DNA from: Acheta domesticus | Lineage: Eukaryota; Arthropoda; Insecta; Orthoptera; Gryllidae | NCBI GenBank assembly: GCA_031308135.1 | Contig: JAHLJT010008756.1 | Coordinates: 60,320,817 to 60,384,816, forward strand | DNA length: 64,000 nt | Direction of reading: 5' to 3' | In this document: piece after piece, positions 9,552 through 20,385 of the stretch | Position numbering within the stretch: the stretch's first letter is position 1 | Layout of the letters: each line of letters starts with the position of its first letter | Notes under the pieces: model-generated | Seen by the model: only the letters and a program-made list of their open reading frames with translations | Databases searched by the model: none | Told to the model about the DNA's origin: nothing | Made by a program: the position numbers and the translations under genes

Positions 9552-10257
9552 CCATTATCGAGATCAAACGATACTGAGACTACGAAGGATCTCGGCTGTT
9601 TGTATGACTCCATGTCAAGGGAAGTGACGGCGAAGTTTGCACTACCATATCGTATTCTTCAGGGCTGGAGTGCGCATAATGAAGAAGAATGCGATACATC
9701 GTCGTCATCATTCCCCTCGATGCGGCGTCCCCCGGACAGCCAAGAGCCTTCACATGACCCTGGCCGTGGAAGGGTAGGATTCAACTGATATCAATACTTC
9801 TATTTTATGGGGATTCTCCCTCCGAATTGGTGGACGAAAACGCAACGATACTTATCGAACGCTGGAGACGACACCGTTTATTTCGACACAGTTTAGCGCT
9901 CAAGCGTTTCAATGAAACTATGTTTAACGCATTATTTATTCCACTTTCAATAGTAGGCATAAACAAGCTATGTGTACAAACTAATAATACATTAACTAAT
10001 AATATTATACAACTAATAATATTAAACGGTGAATTCCAATAACAAACCAAGTGTCGATATCAATTGAATCGTAGACTTCCACGGCCAGGATCATGTGAAG
10101 GCTCTCGGCTGACCGGGTGACGCCGCGTCGAGAGCAGTGATGCCGACGTGGTGTTCTACATACTGCCTTCACACTTGGCCATCACTGTCCTTGACACGAC
10201 GTCACTCGGATAGTCTAGAGTCTTCGTAGTATTGATATCGTTTGATCTCGATAATGG
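9552..10257. mobile_element. Foldback element FB-B with ~210-250-bp inverted arms
   Basis: The left arm begins CCATTATCGAGATCAAACGAT at 9552 and the right arm ends with its exact inverse at 10257. Further inverted matches occur along the arms, including CAGCCAAGAGCCTTCACATG near 9738 against CATGTGAAGGCTCTCGGCTG near 10093, and GGCCGTGGAAG against CTTCCACGGCC. The centre (about 9800-10050) is AT-rich. It holds only a 71-codon ORF with no recognised domain. This is a foldback or long-TIR DNA element. I did not find a convincing target duplication. Confidence 0.8.
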
Positions 10258-10657
10258 CATGCTACATACAGCATGCCCTACGACGAAATAGATAATCCTT
10301 AAATATCTGTTTAAAATTATTTTTATTATTAAATTTCATTAAAATTATGTATCAAATTATTTTCTTCAGTGTAAAAGTGCTCATGGTTGTTCTCATAAGC
10401 GAAACACTTCGAAGCTACAAGGAAACTGGCCAAAGAATGCATTCCTCCGATACAGCCGAGAACAGTCGAGAATGAGCGACACCAACAGCTCTCATCCTCG
10501 ACACGGAGCAATGTATAGATTCCACAGGCAGATAAGGAACGCGCTTTCCCTCAGAGACTCACAAGTAAGCCAGCGAGAACGTCCGATAACAGAATGCATT
10601 TCGTCAGGCTCTCCCTACATCCCCATGCAGACTGCATCCATCAACGCTTCCGAAACC
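10258..10657. other. Intergenic sequence
   Basis: Nothing recognisable. It borders a 13-G homopolymer at 10658-10670. Confidence 0.6.
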
Positions 10658-10670
10658 GGGGGGGGGGGGG
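10658..10670 (+). repeat. Poly(G)13 homopolymer
   Basis: Thirteen consecutive G residues. Such runs are polymorphic and prone to sequencing error. Confidence 0.9.
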
Positions 10671-10799
10671 TAAGACACCGCGCATATTTCACGTTATGAA
10701 AACCCGCCAGCGTATCTTTTCGTGGAGCGGATCCACCGAACAATTTATTTCGATGTCGAGCATACCAAATGGGGCCCGATATTAAAAAGTTGCCTGTTT

Positions 10800-11095
10800 C
10801 TCATGCGGCACCTAAGAATTAGTTGGGCGACGGCGGCGGCAGCGGCGGAGCGCCTCGGGGCGTTAGGTTGGCGGGGGGGGTGGGGAGGGGAGGGGAAGGA
10901 AGGCGGCGAGTCGGGGCGAAGTTTCGCGCCTGTGCATCAATCACCCGCGCAACTTGGCAACGCGGCGAGCGAAACGCCCCGCGCCGCCGAGTCTCGCGGA
11001 GCGTGCAGCGCGCGCGGGCGCCCGCCTCCAGCGCACAGTGGACCCGACAGGGCGCGCGCGCGCGAGTGCAACCAAGTTACTTTCCCTTCCATACT
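10800..11095. other. GC-rich block
   Basis: G+C- and CpG-rich, with a G-run stretch near 10868-10903 (GGGGGGGGTGGGGAGGGG). ORFs here are compositional. It ends about 35 bp before the tail of LINE-A. Confidence 0.7.
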
Positions 11096-11130
11096 GCCAT
11101 TTAAACATATCTGCACTTCCAGGTCACGGG

Positions 11131-11571
11131 ATTTATTATTATTATTATTATTATTATTTTATTACTTTATTATTATTATTTTTTTTATTATTATTATTTT
11201 AAATATTATTAATTTTCCGACTAAAGATGTGATGAGTCGGCTGAATATAAAATCTACTCCAGGTTGCAACCAGCTACCTAAGGAGTAGATCTAGGGACTG
11301 TCGGTGCCTCTACAATACTTTGCGCAAAATGTGGGCTGTTCCAAATAAAGCAATTTCTTGCACTTCCCAGTCTTTTGAATGACCTGGGAGTTTAGAAAAG
11401 TTCTTACTCAAATTTTGCGGAATAAATCCCAGAGCTCCCATAACTATCGGGACGACCTGTGCTTTTACGCCTCACATTCCGATTTCCAAAGTCTTGTATT
11501 TAAGACGTTTCTCTGCCTCCTTGGTAAAGACGTTTTGATCGCAAGGTAGAGCAACATCGACAAGTAAACAC

Positions 11572-11575
<4 letters not shown>
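11131..11575 (-). pseudogene. LINE-A: 3' end of a non-LTR retrotransposon, with nonsense mutation
   Basis: Reading the minus strand from about 11573 gives VDVALPCDQNVFTKEAEKR, then KYKTLEIGM, a TGA stop (11474-11472), and GVKAQVVPIVMGALGFIP through GTAHILRKVL, ending at a natural TAG (11312-11310). The pattern D.A.P.D...KE.EK..KY..LEIE..MW.VK..VVPVVIGALG...GTAHILRKVL is the usual C-terminus of a widespread family of invertebrate reverse-transcriptase proteins. The TGA stands where the family has Trp, consistent with one base change. A short 3' UTR follows, then an imperfect (TAA)n-type tail at about 11131-11213. The copy is 5'-truncated at the ATT microsatellite of LINE-B. The clade is not certain. 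Confidence 0.8.
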
Positions 11576-11637
<62 letters not shown>

Positions 11638-12420
11638 TTTCGGCGAAGCCGGAGGTCAGTTGCACGCATGTTGCGTTTTACTGCTTTGTGTAGGTGGTAT
11701 AGGTTCGCGTCGGACCTTTGTCGTTTGCCAACTTGGAGTTTAAGTTTAGTCACATTTGTGACTTGTCATTTGTTTTGTGTGTGGCGCTATGCCCTCAGTG
11801 CATCCGAGGGAAGAGCTTGTCTTCTTCGTCCTATGGTGAGGACATGTCGTGAAAGTTGTTTAAGCGGCGCCGGTGCTTCGCTGGTTTGAAAGGCTTGATA
11901 GGCTTCATTAAAAGCAAGCCGTCTCAAGCATTGCGTAAAGGACTCGATATCAAGTTCCTTTTGAGAACTTTCAACCGTTTCCGGAGGGCGCGCTATGAGC
12001 CGCAGAACTCTGTTCTGTACTAGCTCAAGTGTTTTCTTGAACTTCTCTGCTGTAGTCCACCACATCGCCGCGGCGTATGTGGCTACAGGCCGGCAGCACG
12101 TTTTGTAGAGTGCCAGGCGGAGGTTCAAGGAGAGTGTAGATCCCTCAGAAGCGGTAGTAAGACCCGAACTCTTAGCTGAAGTTTCGATCGAATTCGCCTG
12201 ACATGTAAGTGCCTGTGCATGCTCCGATCGAAAGTGACGCCTAGGTAAGTTGTCTTAGGCGCCCACTTCATGGGATAGAAGGATACGAGGACGTTGTTAT
12301 CAAATCGGGAGCTCCAATACAAACATTTCAGTTTCAGCGAAGCTGCCGACTGGATGACAGTGCTCCTGTCTCCTTCCAGCTCGTGAACTTGAAGTGCTCC
12401 TATATTTAAATCGAAGTGAA
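11576..12420 (-). pseudogene. LINE-B: Jockey/I-like reverse transcriptase C-terminus, frameshifted, with (TAA)n tail
   Basis: On the minus strand, one frame (about 12420-12125) gives KWAPKTTYLGVTFDRSM and LRVRVLLPLLRDLHS. The adjacent frame (12128-11787) continues NLRLALYKTCCRPVATYAA, MWWTTAEKFKKTLELVQNRV and LRLIARPP. YLGVTFD, the ALYKT..RP...Y..A.WW block and the LQ/VQNR.LRLI motif are typical of the RT C-terminus in Jockey- and I-type non-LTR elements. A one-base deletion near 12127 causes the frame change. A 150-bp 3' UTR is followed by about 20 ATT units (11576-11636), which are the tail. The 5' end is truncated at the satellite boundary. The element is dead on arrival or decayed. Confidence 0.88.
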
Positions 12421-13590
12421 GTACACTGGGTATTGAGGAAGTTGAGTAATGCTGTAGGGAATAGTGCCGATTCTTCTAGGGAATGAAACATTCTGTGTAT
12501 CTCTGATACGAAAAACGTGATTGCCAGTATCTTCATAAATTTTCTTGTACGTGTTTGTGGTGTCCTTCTCGTATGCAGCCACTGGCGCATTCATGGTTGC
12601 ATGCTCGCGCCCCCCCGCAAAAGACCTAGATGTTTCGTTTAGCTTCCTTTATTTGGCCAAATTGATTTAAATTTTTATGTTCGAATTATGTAATTACTTA
12701 AACAATAATATTGTATAGGATCATATCTAGAGTACATAATAATATACAGTATAAAAACAAATATGTTTAATATTTGACAAAAAGCTACGATGATCCCCCC
12801 CTAAACATATGGTCAGCTGAATCCGTCCCTGCATGCAACGCGGTTTCTTTCCCTTCTAGTACACGCAATATAGAGGAAGTTGGGTAATGCTGTAGGGGAA
12901 AGTGCCGATTCTTTTAGAAAATGGAGCGTTCTGTGTATCTATGACACGAAAAAGTAACTTCCAATATCAGCATAATTTTTCTTGTACCTGTATGTGATGT
13001 CTTTCTCGTAAGCGGAGTGTACAGAAAGTTTGGTAATGCTGTAGGGAAAAGTGCCTATTTTTCGAGAGGATGGAACGGTTTTTGGGTCACTAATACTGAA
13101 AAAGTAGATTATTAGTATCTGCATATTTTTTTCCACCTGGACATAGTAACTTGCTTTCTCGTATGTGGATTATACAGAAAATCCAGTAATACTGTAGGAA
13201 AAAGTGTCGATTCTTCGACAGAACGCAATCTTTTTTGTATCTCTGAAACTGAAAGAGTGTATTTCCAGTATCTGCATGTTTCCTGCACTTCTGTGTAGTA
13301 AATTGCTTTCTCGCATACAGAGTATATGATGGTTTATTGTTCTCTGATACGGCAATAGTGGAGTTTTAATACTTGTAAACTGTTTTCTTCCATCTACGCG
13401 TAGTAAATTTCTTTCTCGTATGTTAAGTATAGAGAAAGTTCGGTAATGCTGCTAGGAAAAAGTGTAGGTTCTTCCAGAGAGTGGAAACTTCTCTGGGTCT
13501 CAAATACGGTCATGAATTTTCAGTATCTGCATACTCTTTCTTGCTCCTATACCTATTAATATATTTCTCGTTTTTAGCGTTATTGTAAAA
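12421..13590. repeat. ~155-bp tandem satellite, about five to six monomers, interrupted
   Basis: Monomers share GTAATGCTGTAGGRAAAGTG, a GATTCTTC...GAATGG block, a CAGTATCTGCAT block and TTTCTCGTATG. The AATGCTG landmark occurs at about 12448, 12886, 13035, 13198 (as AATACTG) and 13445, with one partly deleted copy between the last two. Tandem spacings are 149-163 bp. A 224-bp hAT-like element splits the array at 12605-12828. On the minus strand several monomers encode related peptides, for example RRIGTIPYSIT, RKIGTFPYSIT and RRIDTFSYSIT. The period is not a multiple of three, so no continuous protein results. Confidence 0.85.
12605..12828. mobile_element. hAT-like MITE, family H2, copy 1 (end-eroded)
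   Basis: The interior matches the element at 44656-44910 almost throughout, including TTATTTGGCCAAATTGA, TTCGAATTATGTAATTA, AATAATATTGTA and TATTTGACAAAAA. The right end reads CAGCTGAATCCGTCC, like CAGCTGGATCCGCCC of copy 2. The left terminus is shortened. The flanks TTGCATGC and CTGCATGC could be an 8-bp target duplication with one mismatch. It is inserted in the satellite array. Confidence 0.7.
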
Positions 13591-13802
13591 ATTCCACGAT
13601 TTGTGAGTTTCCAAAAATTTGTTTTTTCTCACAATTTGTACGTATCTACAGACATCACTAGCTCAGAAACGTTTCAAAGAGTTTTCTCCAAAATTGCCCG
13701 ATTGATTTCTTCGCACTTTCACTCCTGAGAATTTTTGCGATAATTATTTAAGGTCTCAGAAAAGACGTAACATTTATAATATATTGTAAGCGCTGCGCAC
13801 GC

Positions 13803-13877
13803 ACACTCGTAATAGCTCAATGGTTAGAGTTTTGTAGTTAGAAACGTAGTCGCCAGTTCGAATCCTGGTCAGCGAGA
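13803..13877 (+). repeat. tRNA-like sequence (SINE head or tRNA pseudogene)
   Basis: About 75 nt contain TAGCTCAATGGTTAGAG, a good A box, and AGTTCGAATCCTGG, a good B box, at tRNA-like spacing. CACTCGT at the 5' end can partly pair with GCGAGAG at the 3' end. The T arm pairs only with an eight-base loop, and no proper anticodon stem forms. A functional tRNA is therefore unlikely. A SINE head or decayed tRNA gene fits better. Confidence 0.55.
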
Positions 13878-13879
13878 GA

Positions 13880-14644
13880 GAATATACAGCGCGCCAGGAA
13901 AGTGTCTCCGCAGCAGCACCTCGGTGCTTGCAACAAAAATTATGTTGGTAGCAGCGCGTAACAAAACAAAAAGTAAATACCGCACTCACCACATCATAAC
14001 AGATGCTGGAAGTGTTGTCCACTTCTCTTGTTTCACAGCGATCCGTTTGCTAACAACATCATTGCCATTTTTTAGGAGGCCCTGACTCGGCCTAGTACGG
14101 AAGATTTCCCTGGCATACTAGAGTATGATAATGTTTTACTGCTGGTGAGTCAAGAAAACCTTTTTCGCAGAAACGTCTAACTCTGAAAATTATTTTTGAA
14201 AAAGTATATTTATTTTTCATGTTCTACTTATTTAGTATTGGTTTGACACCGATTATTTCATTTCTAGTATTTGTTTTAGACCGATGTAGACTTTGGCTCA
14301 CACATACCGAAAAGAATTCGCGACCACATAAAAAGCAATTACATACTGCAAAGCACTGCACACTGGGGGCATGAATCAAGAGAACTACCGCCTCGCATAT
14401 TAACAAATTCTCTCAAGATTATATACTTGTAAGTTTCCATAAATTCTGACTAAAGCAATAATGTATGCAACTCGTACGAAACTGTTTTGGCGTACAAAAT
14501 GACAGACTCGGCTCGTCTCATCACCTCGTCCACCAACATTTTGTTCGTTAGCCAAATCTTTATTTTCTATACTATTTATAAGATAAGATAATTTATTATT
14601 ATATTATTTACTATTTATTTACTATTAATATTTTATTATTTACT
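13880..14644. other. AT-rich intergenic sequence
   Basis: Nothing recognisable, apart from AT-rich TTATTATT runs near 14590-14645 that directly precede the LINE-C fragment. Confidence 0.6.
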
Positions 14645-14999
14645 AATTGCAGAACCCACACTTCTCTGTGGCTCAGAATCATGGGTTAGTCGTAAGAGAG
14701 AAATGTCAAGAGTACTGTCAGCTGAGATGAGCTTCCTGAGATCTATTGAAGGCTGCACTAGACTTGATCAAATAAGAAACAGTGACATACGAAGTGTGTT
14801 CACTAACCACTTGTATAGAAGAATATAAAACGAAATGTAAAGTGCACATAGAAAAAATGGGCGATGGAAGATTCACAAGAGAAGCAATGAAATGTAGGCC
14901 CCGAGGAAGAAGAGATCCAGGTCTCCCCAGAAGAAGATGGACTGAGAGACCGGAACAGGCATCGCCCTAATCCTTGAACACAGAAGAAGAAAATGACTA
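14645..14999 (+). pseudogene. LINE-C: RTE-like reverse transcriptase C-terminal fragment
   Basis: One plus frame reads AEPTLLCGSESWVSRKREM, then SAEMSFLRSIEGCTRLDQI and RNSDIRSVF. A second frame continues CKVHIEKMGDGRFTREAMK and RPRGRRDPGLPRRRWTE (ORF end 14970). A third stretch gives ETGTGIALILEHRRRK. The order LLYGSE.W, EM.FLR...GCTRLD.IRN.DIR, H..RM.D.R, PRGRRD.GRPRRRW, TGTG is the standard C-terminus of a LINE family very common in insects. At least two frameshifts are needed to join the parts, so it is a decayed, 5'-truncated copy. AT-rich TTATTA sequence flanks both ends. Confidence 0.88.
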
Positions 15000-15124
15000 T
15001 TTATTATTAATATATATTATTTACTAATCATTATTTATTATTAATATTATATTATTAACATTTTCTTACTGATTATTAATATAATGTATTATTGTATTCT
15101 TAGATTATTACATAATATTGGAGG
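15000..15124. repeat. AT-rich TTATTA-type low-complexity tract
   Basis: Degenerate TTATTATTAATAT repeats directly after the LINE-C coding remnant. This could be its tail or the target sequence. Confidence 0.6.
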
Positions 15125-15360
15125 AGCAATTTACCCCTGCCCGCGTGGCGGCCTTTTCCCGACCAGTGTGCGCCGCCTGCCTCGCCCCCGCTTCGCCCCA
15201 GCTGCGGGCGGCCACGCCCACCGCCCCCGCGCCCCACCCCCCCGCCTTCGCACAGCGAGCGCGCCCCGCCCCTCGCCCCCCGCCCCGCGCCTCCGCACTG
15301 GAGGTGGATTTCCGAGACGAACTCCGCGGTAGTTGACTCAACTTGCACCTACAAAACTTA
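15125..15360. other. GC-rich block
   Basis: A sharply bounded C+G-rich, CpG-rich block. ORFs on both strands are A/P/R-rich and compositional. Confidence 0.7.
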
Positions 15361-16889
15361 TTTTGCGCCCAGAAAGGCGCGTGGTTCGAAAAGAAGGAAA
15401 AATGAACAGGAAATATACGGAATATTAACAATAGTGGAAGAAAGTTAGGGTCTTGGCTCTACTGTAGGTTTCTTACCTTTCTAAATCCGTAGCTTTAGTT
15501 GTAACTGGTGTTGAAATTTGTCTTTGCCTTACTCACAAATTGAGATGGTCACAGATATTTTATTATTTATTAAATATGTGACGATTAGTTTTTTAAAGTC
15601 AAAAGGTTCATTTAAGCACTACGTACACACTTTTACGAAACAGCAAGTTTTTCAAAATTGCAAGTTTTGGGATGTAAACACTGGTACCACTAATTTATAG
15701 TTCTGTTACCGTGAACTAAATTACTTTTTAATACATTTCAAAGGTATTCACAGGGGGAGAAGGCTTTTCTTCCAGAATCCTTCGTTTCTCTGAGCACACT
15801 TGCTAACATTTTCTACTTCTCCCTTTTATTGCTGACACACACTTGCAATTTGATTCATTAAAAGTATTTTCTATCAAGTATTTCTCTCACTTAGAATCAC
15901 AAATAATTTTGATTTTACACATGTTACCACATATAATCAATGAAATTCAGAAGATGATGTATAACGAAAACGGCATTTACATTCCTGCAATCAAAACGTC
16001 TAAAAGTTAGTAATTGTCTTCATTGCAAAATATAAACCTTTTTGTCATGTATCTGAATTTCAACTAACTTTCTTATCACTGCGCAGTGCACATTGGAGAG
16101 TAAATATTGCTGCACTTTGCAACTTCATTTAATTTTTTTTAAAAGTATGGCGTTATGTGATTACAATTCATTTTACAATACTAATAAACAAAAAAATTCT
16201 TAAATTCAATAAAGTGGAGCAATGACTAGTTTTGCCTTTACAATTTCGTCATAATATCCTGTCGCAACGTTATCGTGCGCATATTGCAAACAGGCAACAA
16301 ATTCGTCAAACCAATAGTTCAGGAATATTTGTCTACTGCCCCATATTTGCAGTGTCGGTTTACCGGTCCCCGCAACCCTCCAAATACGTTGGAGTGTTTG
16401 TGTTGCAGCGGTTTCATTTGTAAACACGTATCCGTACGATATGACTGGAGTGTGTATGTGTCCTCCTAAGTAAATAGTAGCCACACATGAACTTCAAACA
16501 TGGTGGAGACGTGAGAGTCGGAAGAATTCCCAGAACGCAGACAAAACGAGAAAGAATGTGAATTACATTACTGTATTGAACGAACATTTTTCCATTGCAC
16601 TGTTACTGTCGTGGTTTACAGAGAACAACTAAATAATTATTTGTAAATAAATTGTATGTTGAAAAGTTGACACAGAAAATTACACAAATTATACCCAGAA
16701 TTCGTTTTCCAATGTGAAAAACATCATTTTAATACGATGTCCATTTACTTGGAAGGTAAATTTGCACACGTACTCGAACACAAATGTAAACACAGCCCAT
16801 TCGTCAATCTGTTATTAATCGGATTCATAAATCTCCGTGCGAATACACCGCGTGGGTGAAATCTCTCTGCCGCCCCGTCGTGTAACCTA
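15361..16889. other. AT-rich intergenic sequence
   Basis: No recognised gene or repeat. A 92-codon minus-strand ORF (16206-16484) starts from ATG but matches no family I recognise and lies in AT-rich non-coding context. Confidence 0.55.
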
Positions 16890-17830
16890 CTTCCAGAGCT
16901 CGCGCAGTGCCGGATCCTCTCTATATTCAGAGAGGCCTCTGTAATCCAGAGCATCTCCGCGGGCGCCCCACCCCTTGCGCCGTGCGCGGGGGTGGGGGGA
17001 GCGGGCGTGATAACCTCCGGACGGGGCGCGAACGAGCGGCTGCGGCGCCTCCTCCGGCTCGTTCCGCCCCCTCCCCCGTCACCGCCCGTTTCTGCCGCGC
17101 CACCGCTCTGACTGGTTGCCGCCCCACCTCAAGCTTCGCCTACACACTCTCTCCACGCATCTCCATGTGCAGTTCCGTTCTTCCCCACCCCGACTCGCCT
17201 CATCATGTTCTGCCTCTGCACCTTCCTGTCCTCCGTCCTCGCCTGTCGGCTCCTTTCGTTTCCACGTCGTCCCGTCTCTGTCTCTCTCTCTCCCCCCTCT
17301 CTCTCTCTGTCCCGTCTGACCATGCTCTGTCTCATCCCTTCGAATTCCATCCCATAACGTAGCTGCCCCTCCAGCCTGTCCTGCTTCGTCCCTTTCCATA
17401 CCGTTCCATCACGTCCCTGCCCCTCCAGCCTGTCCTGCCTTGTCCCTTTCCGAACCTTACAATCCCGTCCCTCCTCGCTCAATACCCGTCTCTCCTTGAG
17501 CTGCCTGTCCTTCCCCGAACCCGCTCTCTCCCCCATCGCTGTCTCTGCCCCGCCCGCAATCAACCCATGGGTCCCATCCCACTTCTTCCCTCGTCTCCAG
17601 AGCCAATCGAACCCCAGCGCGCCCGATCTTTTCCACACCGCCGCCAATGACAAGCTCGTCTTCAGTGGACCCTCTGTCTCCCTTTGCGCCCTTCTGTCCT
17701 CTCAGGAGCGCCGCGGCGTCCGTCGCTCGCTCCCACCCCCTCCCCTGGCGCCTCGCGGCCTCCGGAATCTGCGTGCAAATCGCGCGACCGCAGCTCGGTC
17801 CCCTTCAAGCCGTTCTTTGTTTCGCGGGGT
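16890..17830. other. GC-rich block, pyrimidine-skewed, interrupted by a hAT MITE
   Basis: G+C-rich, with a strong plus-strand pyrimidine skew from about 17120 to 17560. A short hairpin, CCTCTCT-ATATTC-AGAGAGG, lies near 16916. The block resumes after the MITE at 18308 and fades by about 18400. ORFs (up to 174 codons) are low-complexity and lie on both strands over the same DNA. Confidence 0.7.
17364..17471. repeat. 54-bp direct tandem duplication
   Basis: TGCCCCTCCAGCCTGTCCTG occurs at 17364 and again at 17418, followed in both by a near-identical TCGTCCC/TTGTCCC-TTTCC segment. Two copies only. Confidence 0.85.
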
Positions 17831-18307
17831 CAGTGGCGTGGCTGCCGAGGGGGGGGGGGCAGGCGGTGGGGCGACGCGCCCCGGGTGACACCATTCTAGG
17901 AGTGACACCAATTTAATTATTTTATGATTGGAATTATATAGTATAAATCATTTACTTAAAAATGTTTTATATCAATAGTTTTCTTCGTCTTAGTAGTTTG
18001 AAAATTTTATTATTGGAATAATATAATTTTTATGGTTTAGTTAAAAATTATTTATATTAATTTAATAAGCATACATTTAAATCATAATCGTATATGATGA
18101 TTTCATTGTAATTATATTGCAATTATTCCTAATTGCATAGATTTTTTAAATATATTATTAATAACTATCATGTGCAAATATGTTTGTATTTTTAATGAAA
18201 TAATGTACAATCAATGCAGCAATAGATATTTTTATGCTTAATTTATGGGGGGGGGGTAGACACCATTAGCTTCGTCCCAGGTGACACCAACTGAAGCTAC
18301 GCCACTG
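17831..18307. mobile_element. hAT-type MITE, family H1, with perfect 8-bp target duplication
   Basis: The left terminus is CAGTGGCGTGGCTGC. The right terminus, reverse-complemented, is CAGTGGCGTAGCTTC. CGCGGGGT directly precedes the element (17823-17830) and directly follows it (18308-18315), a perfect 8-bp duplication. An 8-bp duplication and CAGTGGCG termini are diagnostic of the hAT superfamily. Both ends carry subterminal G-runs and GTGACACCA motifs. The 477-bp interior is AT-rich with no transposase, so the element is non-autonomous. It interrupts a GC-rich block. Confidence 0.95.
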
Positions 18308-18399
18308 CGCGGGGTATCCGCTGCTCAGCAGAGCAAGTGGCAGGGCGGGAAAGGAAGCGCGGATGAAGATGCAGTGCTGGGCAGACGGACGAGTCTCAG

Positions 18400-20385
18400 A
18401 TACTTATGATTAAGGAGCGGATTTCTATGATTTTTGCATATTTTTGTGCTTTGTTTCGGGACATAGGTAAGAGAAATTTCTTGATATTTGGTTTTGGAAT
18501 TGGATGCTATATAAATTAATATGGTAGTGCATATTTGTTTATATTTGGCCGATTTTAACTATTGGTGCAGATTCCTGTAATTATAGGCGCATATTTTGCA
18601 TACTTCGTTAAAATAAAGACATCTCTAAAACGTTTCATCTTTTCATACAATCTATTTATTTGTGAGCGTTCATTATTAGAAAGAGTTTGGAACCGTTTTC
18701 CTTCCTTTTTTCTTTTCTATATGTGAAATTATACTTGTGCAAATGTAGTATATTTCTTCATATCACATTTTTTAATTTGGGCAGATGAAATATATCAAGA
18801 CACAATGTACTTCACTAAGATGAATATTTACTTCAGTTATTTTTCCCGCGAAGCAAGGTATATCATATTATGCTTGCAAAAATATATCTTTTCATTCCAA
18901 GCATGCTTTTCCTGAATTTCAGCAAGAAGGATTGGTACTGGAAATGAAATATTGTTAATTTTTATTGCAAATTTCAGAATTTTTAGTACGTAAATGCATA
19001 TTTTTAAAAGCATATTTCAAGTTTTTTTAGGTCATAAATATCCTCTCCTCACTTATGACAGTGATGTAAGATTGAGAGTTGTAATATAGGAAGTAGGTGG
19101 AAAAAGGGAGCGAACGTTTACTTAGGAAGTGTGGTGTATCGAGATCGTATCGAATTAGAAGTGCATTGTTCGGTGTAGGAGTAAATCAAATCGAATCAAA
19201 AAGGAGAAGAGAAAAAATTATAACTGTGGAAACGTATTCCTCTGCTTAGGAATTAAAACGTTTACAAGTAATTTATTTGGTCAATAAATTCGTGGGATCA
19301 GATTATATTGCTGACATTACAAACATAAATAATGATGGTTTATAGGCAAAATATGGCATTAATATTTCGAAATACTGCTTTTCATTTTAATTTAAAATTC
19401 GTTATCAGAGAAAAAATTACCAACAAATGCCTACGGTAATATGATGTAGTCCAAGAATATTCTTAATGTAATGCAATATATAAGTAATAAAATATAAACA
19501 ATACATTATATAAACAAGCGCAGCCTATCGATGAGTTCATTTTGATGGATTGATTTTTATGTTTATGGTGTAAAATCATTGCAATGAACCCTTACAATTT
19601 TCTGTACTCATCTAGTTAGTCACACATTCTTACAAATCCTTACAAATGTAGGATCCTGTTAGATCCTTACAAATGTATTACATTTTAATAAATGTTCAAC
19701 ATTTTTTTAAATTGGAAAGGTTGATAAAATTGTCTGCCCTAGGTATCTCGCCCAAACAAATTCACATTAATTTCTTCTTGCACTGAAATTCAACTTCCTC
19801 AGAAAGTAATAGAGGATAGTTTCCAAGAACTAAGAGTTCAATACCTTTGCTTTTCATTTTTGTTTTTTGCAAAACACATATCATGACATTCTTTGGACAA
19901 ACCTATTTTATTAATATATTTACTAAATCAATAATTTCTTTCTTATCCTACAGAAGAATTGTGATTGATCGAACTTCGGTCGAACAAAGGCCATCAGTCG
20001 ATGGCAACTCACTGAAAAAAATAGTGTTGGAAGGGGTAAAATTAGGGTAACAATATTGTTGTGTATTATAACACTGAACAAGTACACGGCTTTATATTAA
20101 TAGTAATGATTAATACAGTATGGTATTCCCATAAATACTCAAATATATTTTCATTTTCCTTTTGTTCTGGATAAAAAAATTCGACTTTATAAGCTCAAAA
20201 TTTCGTAAGTACTGTAGTTTGGAGACTGCTACGATCTGGATTGCTACACACAGAGATTGGTTCCGTAAACCTACAATCGATGGTCTTCTGTTAAAAAAAA
20301 ATTATTTTGGCAATGTCAGCAGAGTATCATTTCGTTATTTTCTTTACCCTAATAAGAAAAACTGTGTGCGAATGTGCGTTTCGTT
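18400..20385. other. AT-rich intergenic sequence
   Basis: About 2 kb of AT-rich DNA. No ORF above 67 codons, no recognisable repeat boundary and no RNA gene seen. Confidence 0.7.

Noticed and set aside
12421..13590. CRISPR-like array
   Set aside because: Monomers are contiguous satellite repeats of ~155 bp without short repeats and unique spacers, in a eukaryotic context.
13803..13877. Functional tRNA gene
   Set aside because: A and B boxes are good but the anticodon stem does not form and the T arm needs an eight-base loop. SINE head or pseudogene is likelier.
16206..16484. 92-codon minus-strand ORF starting MATIYLGGHIHTPVISYG
   Set aside because: ATG-started and not low-complexity, but I recognise no family and see no promoter, splice sites or neighbours. 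It could be chance.
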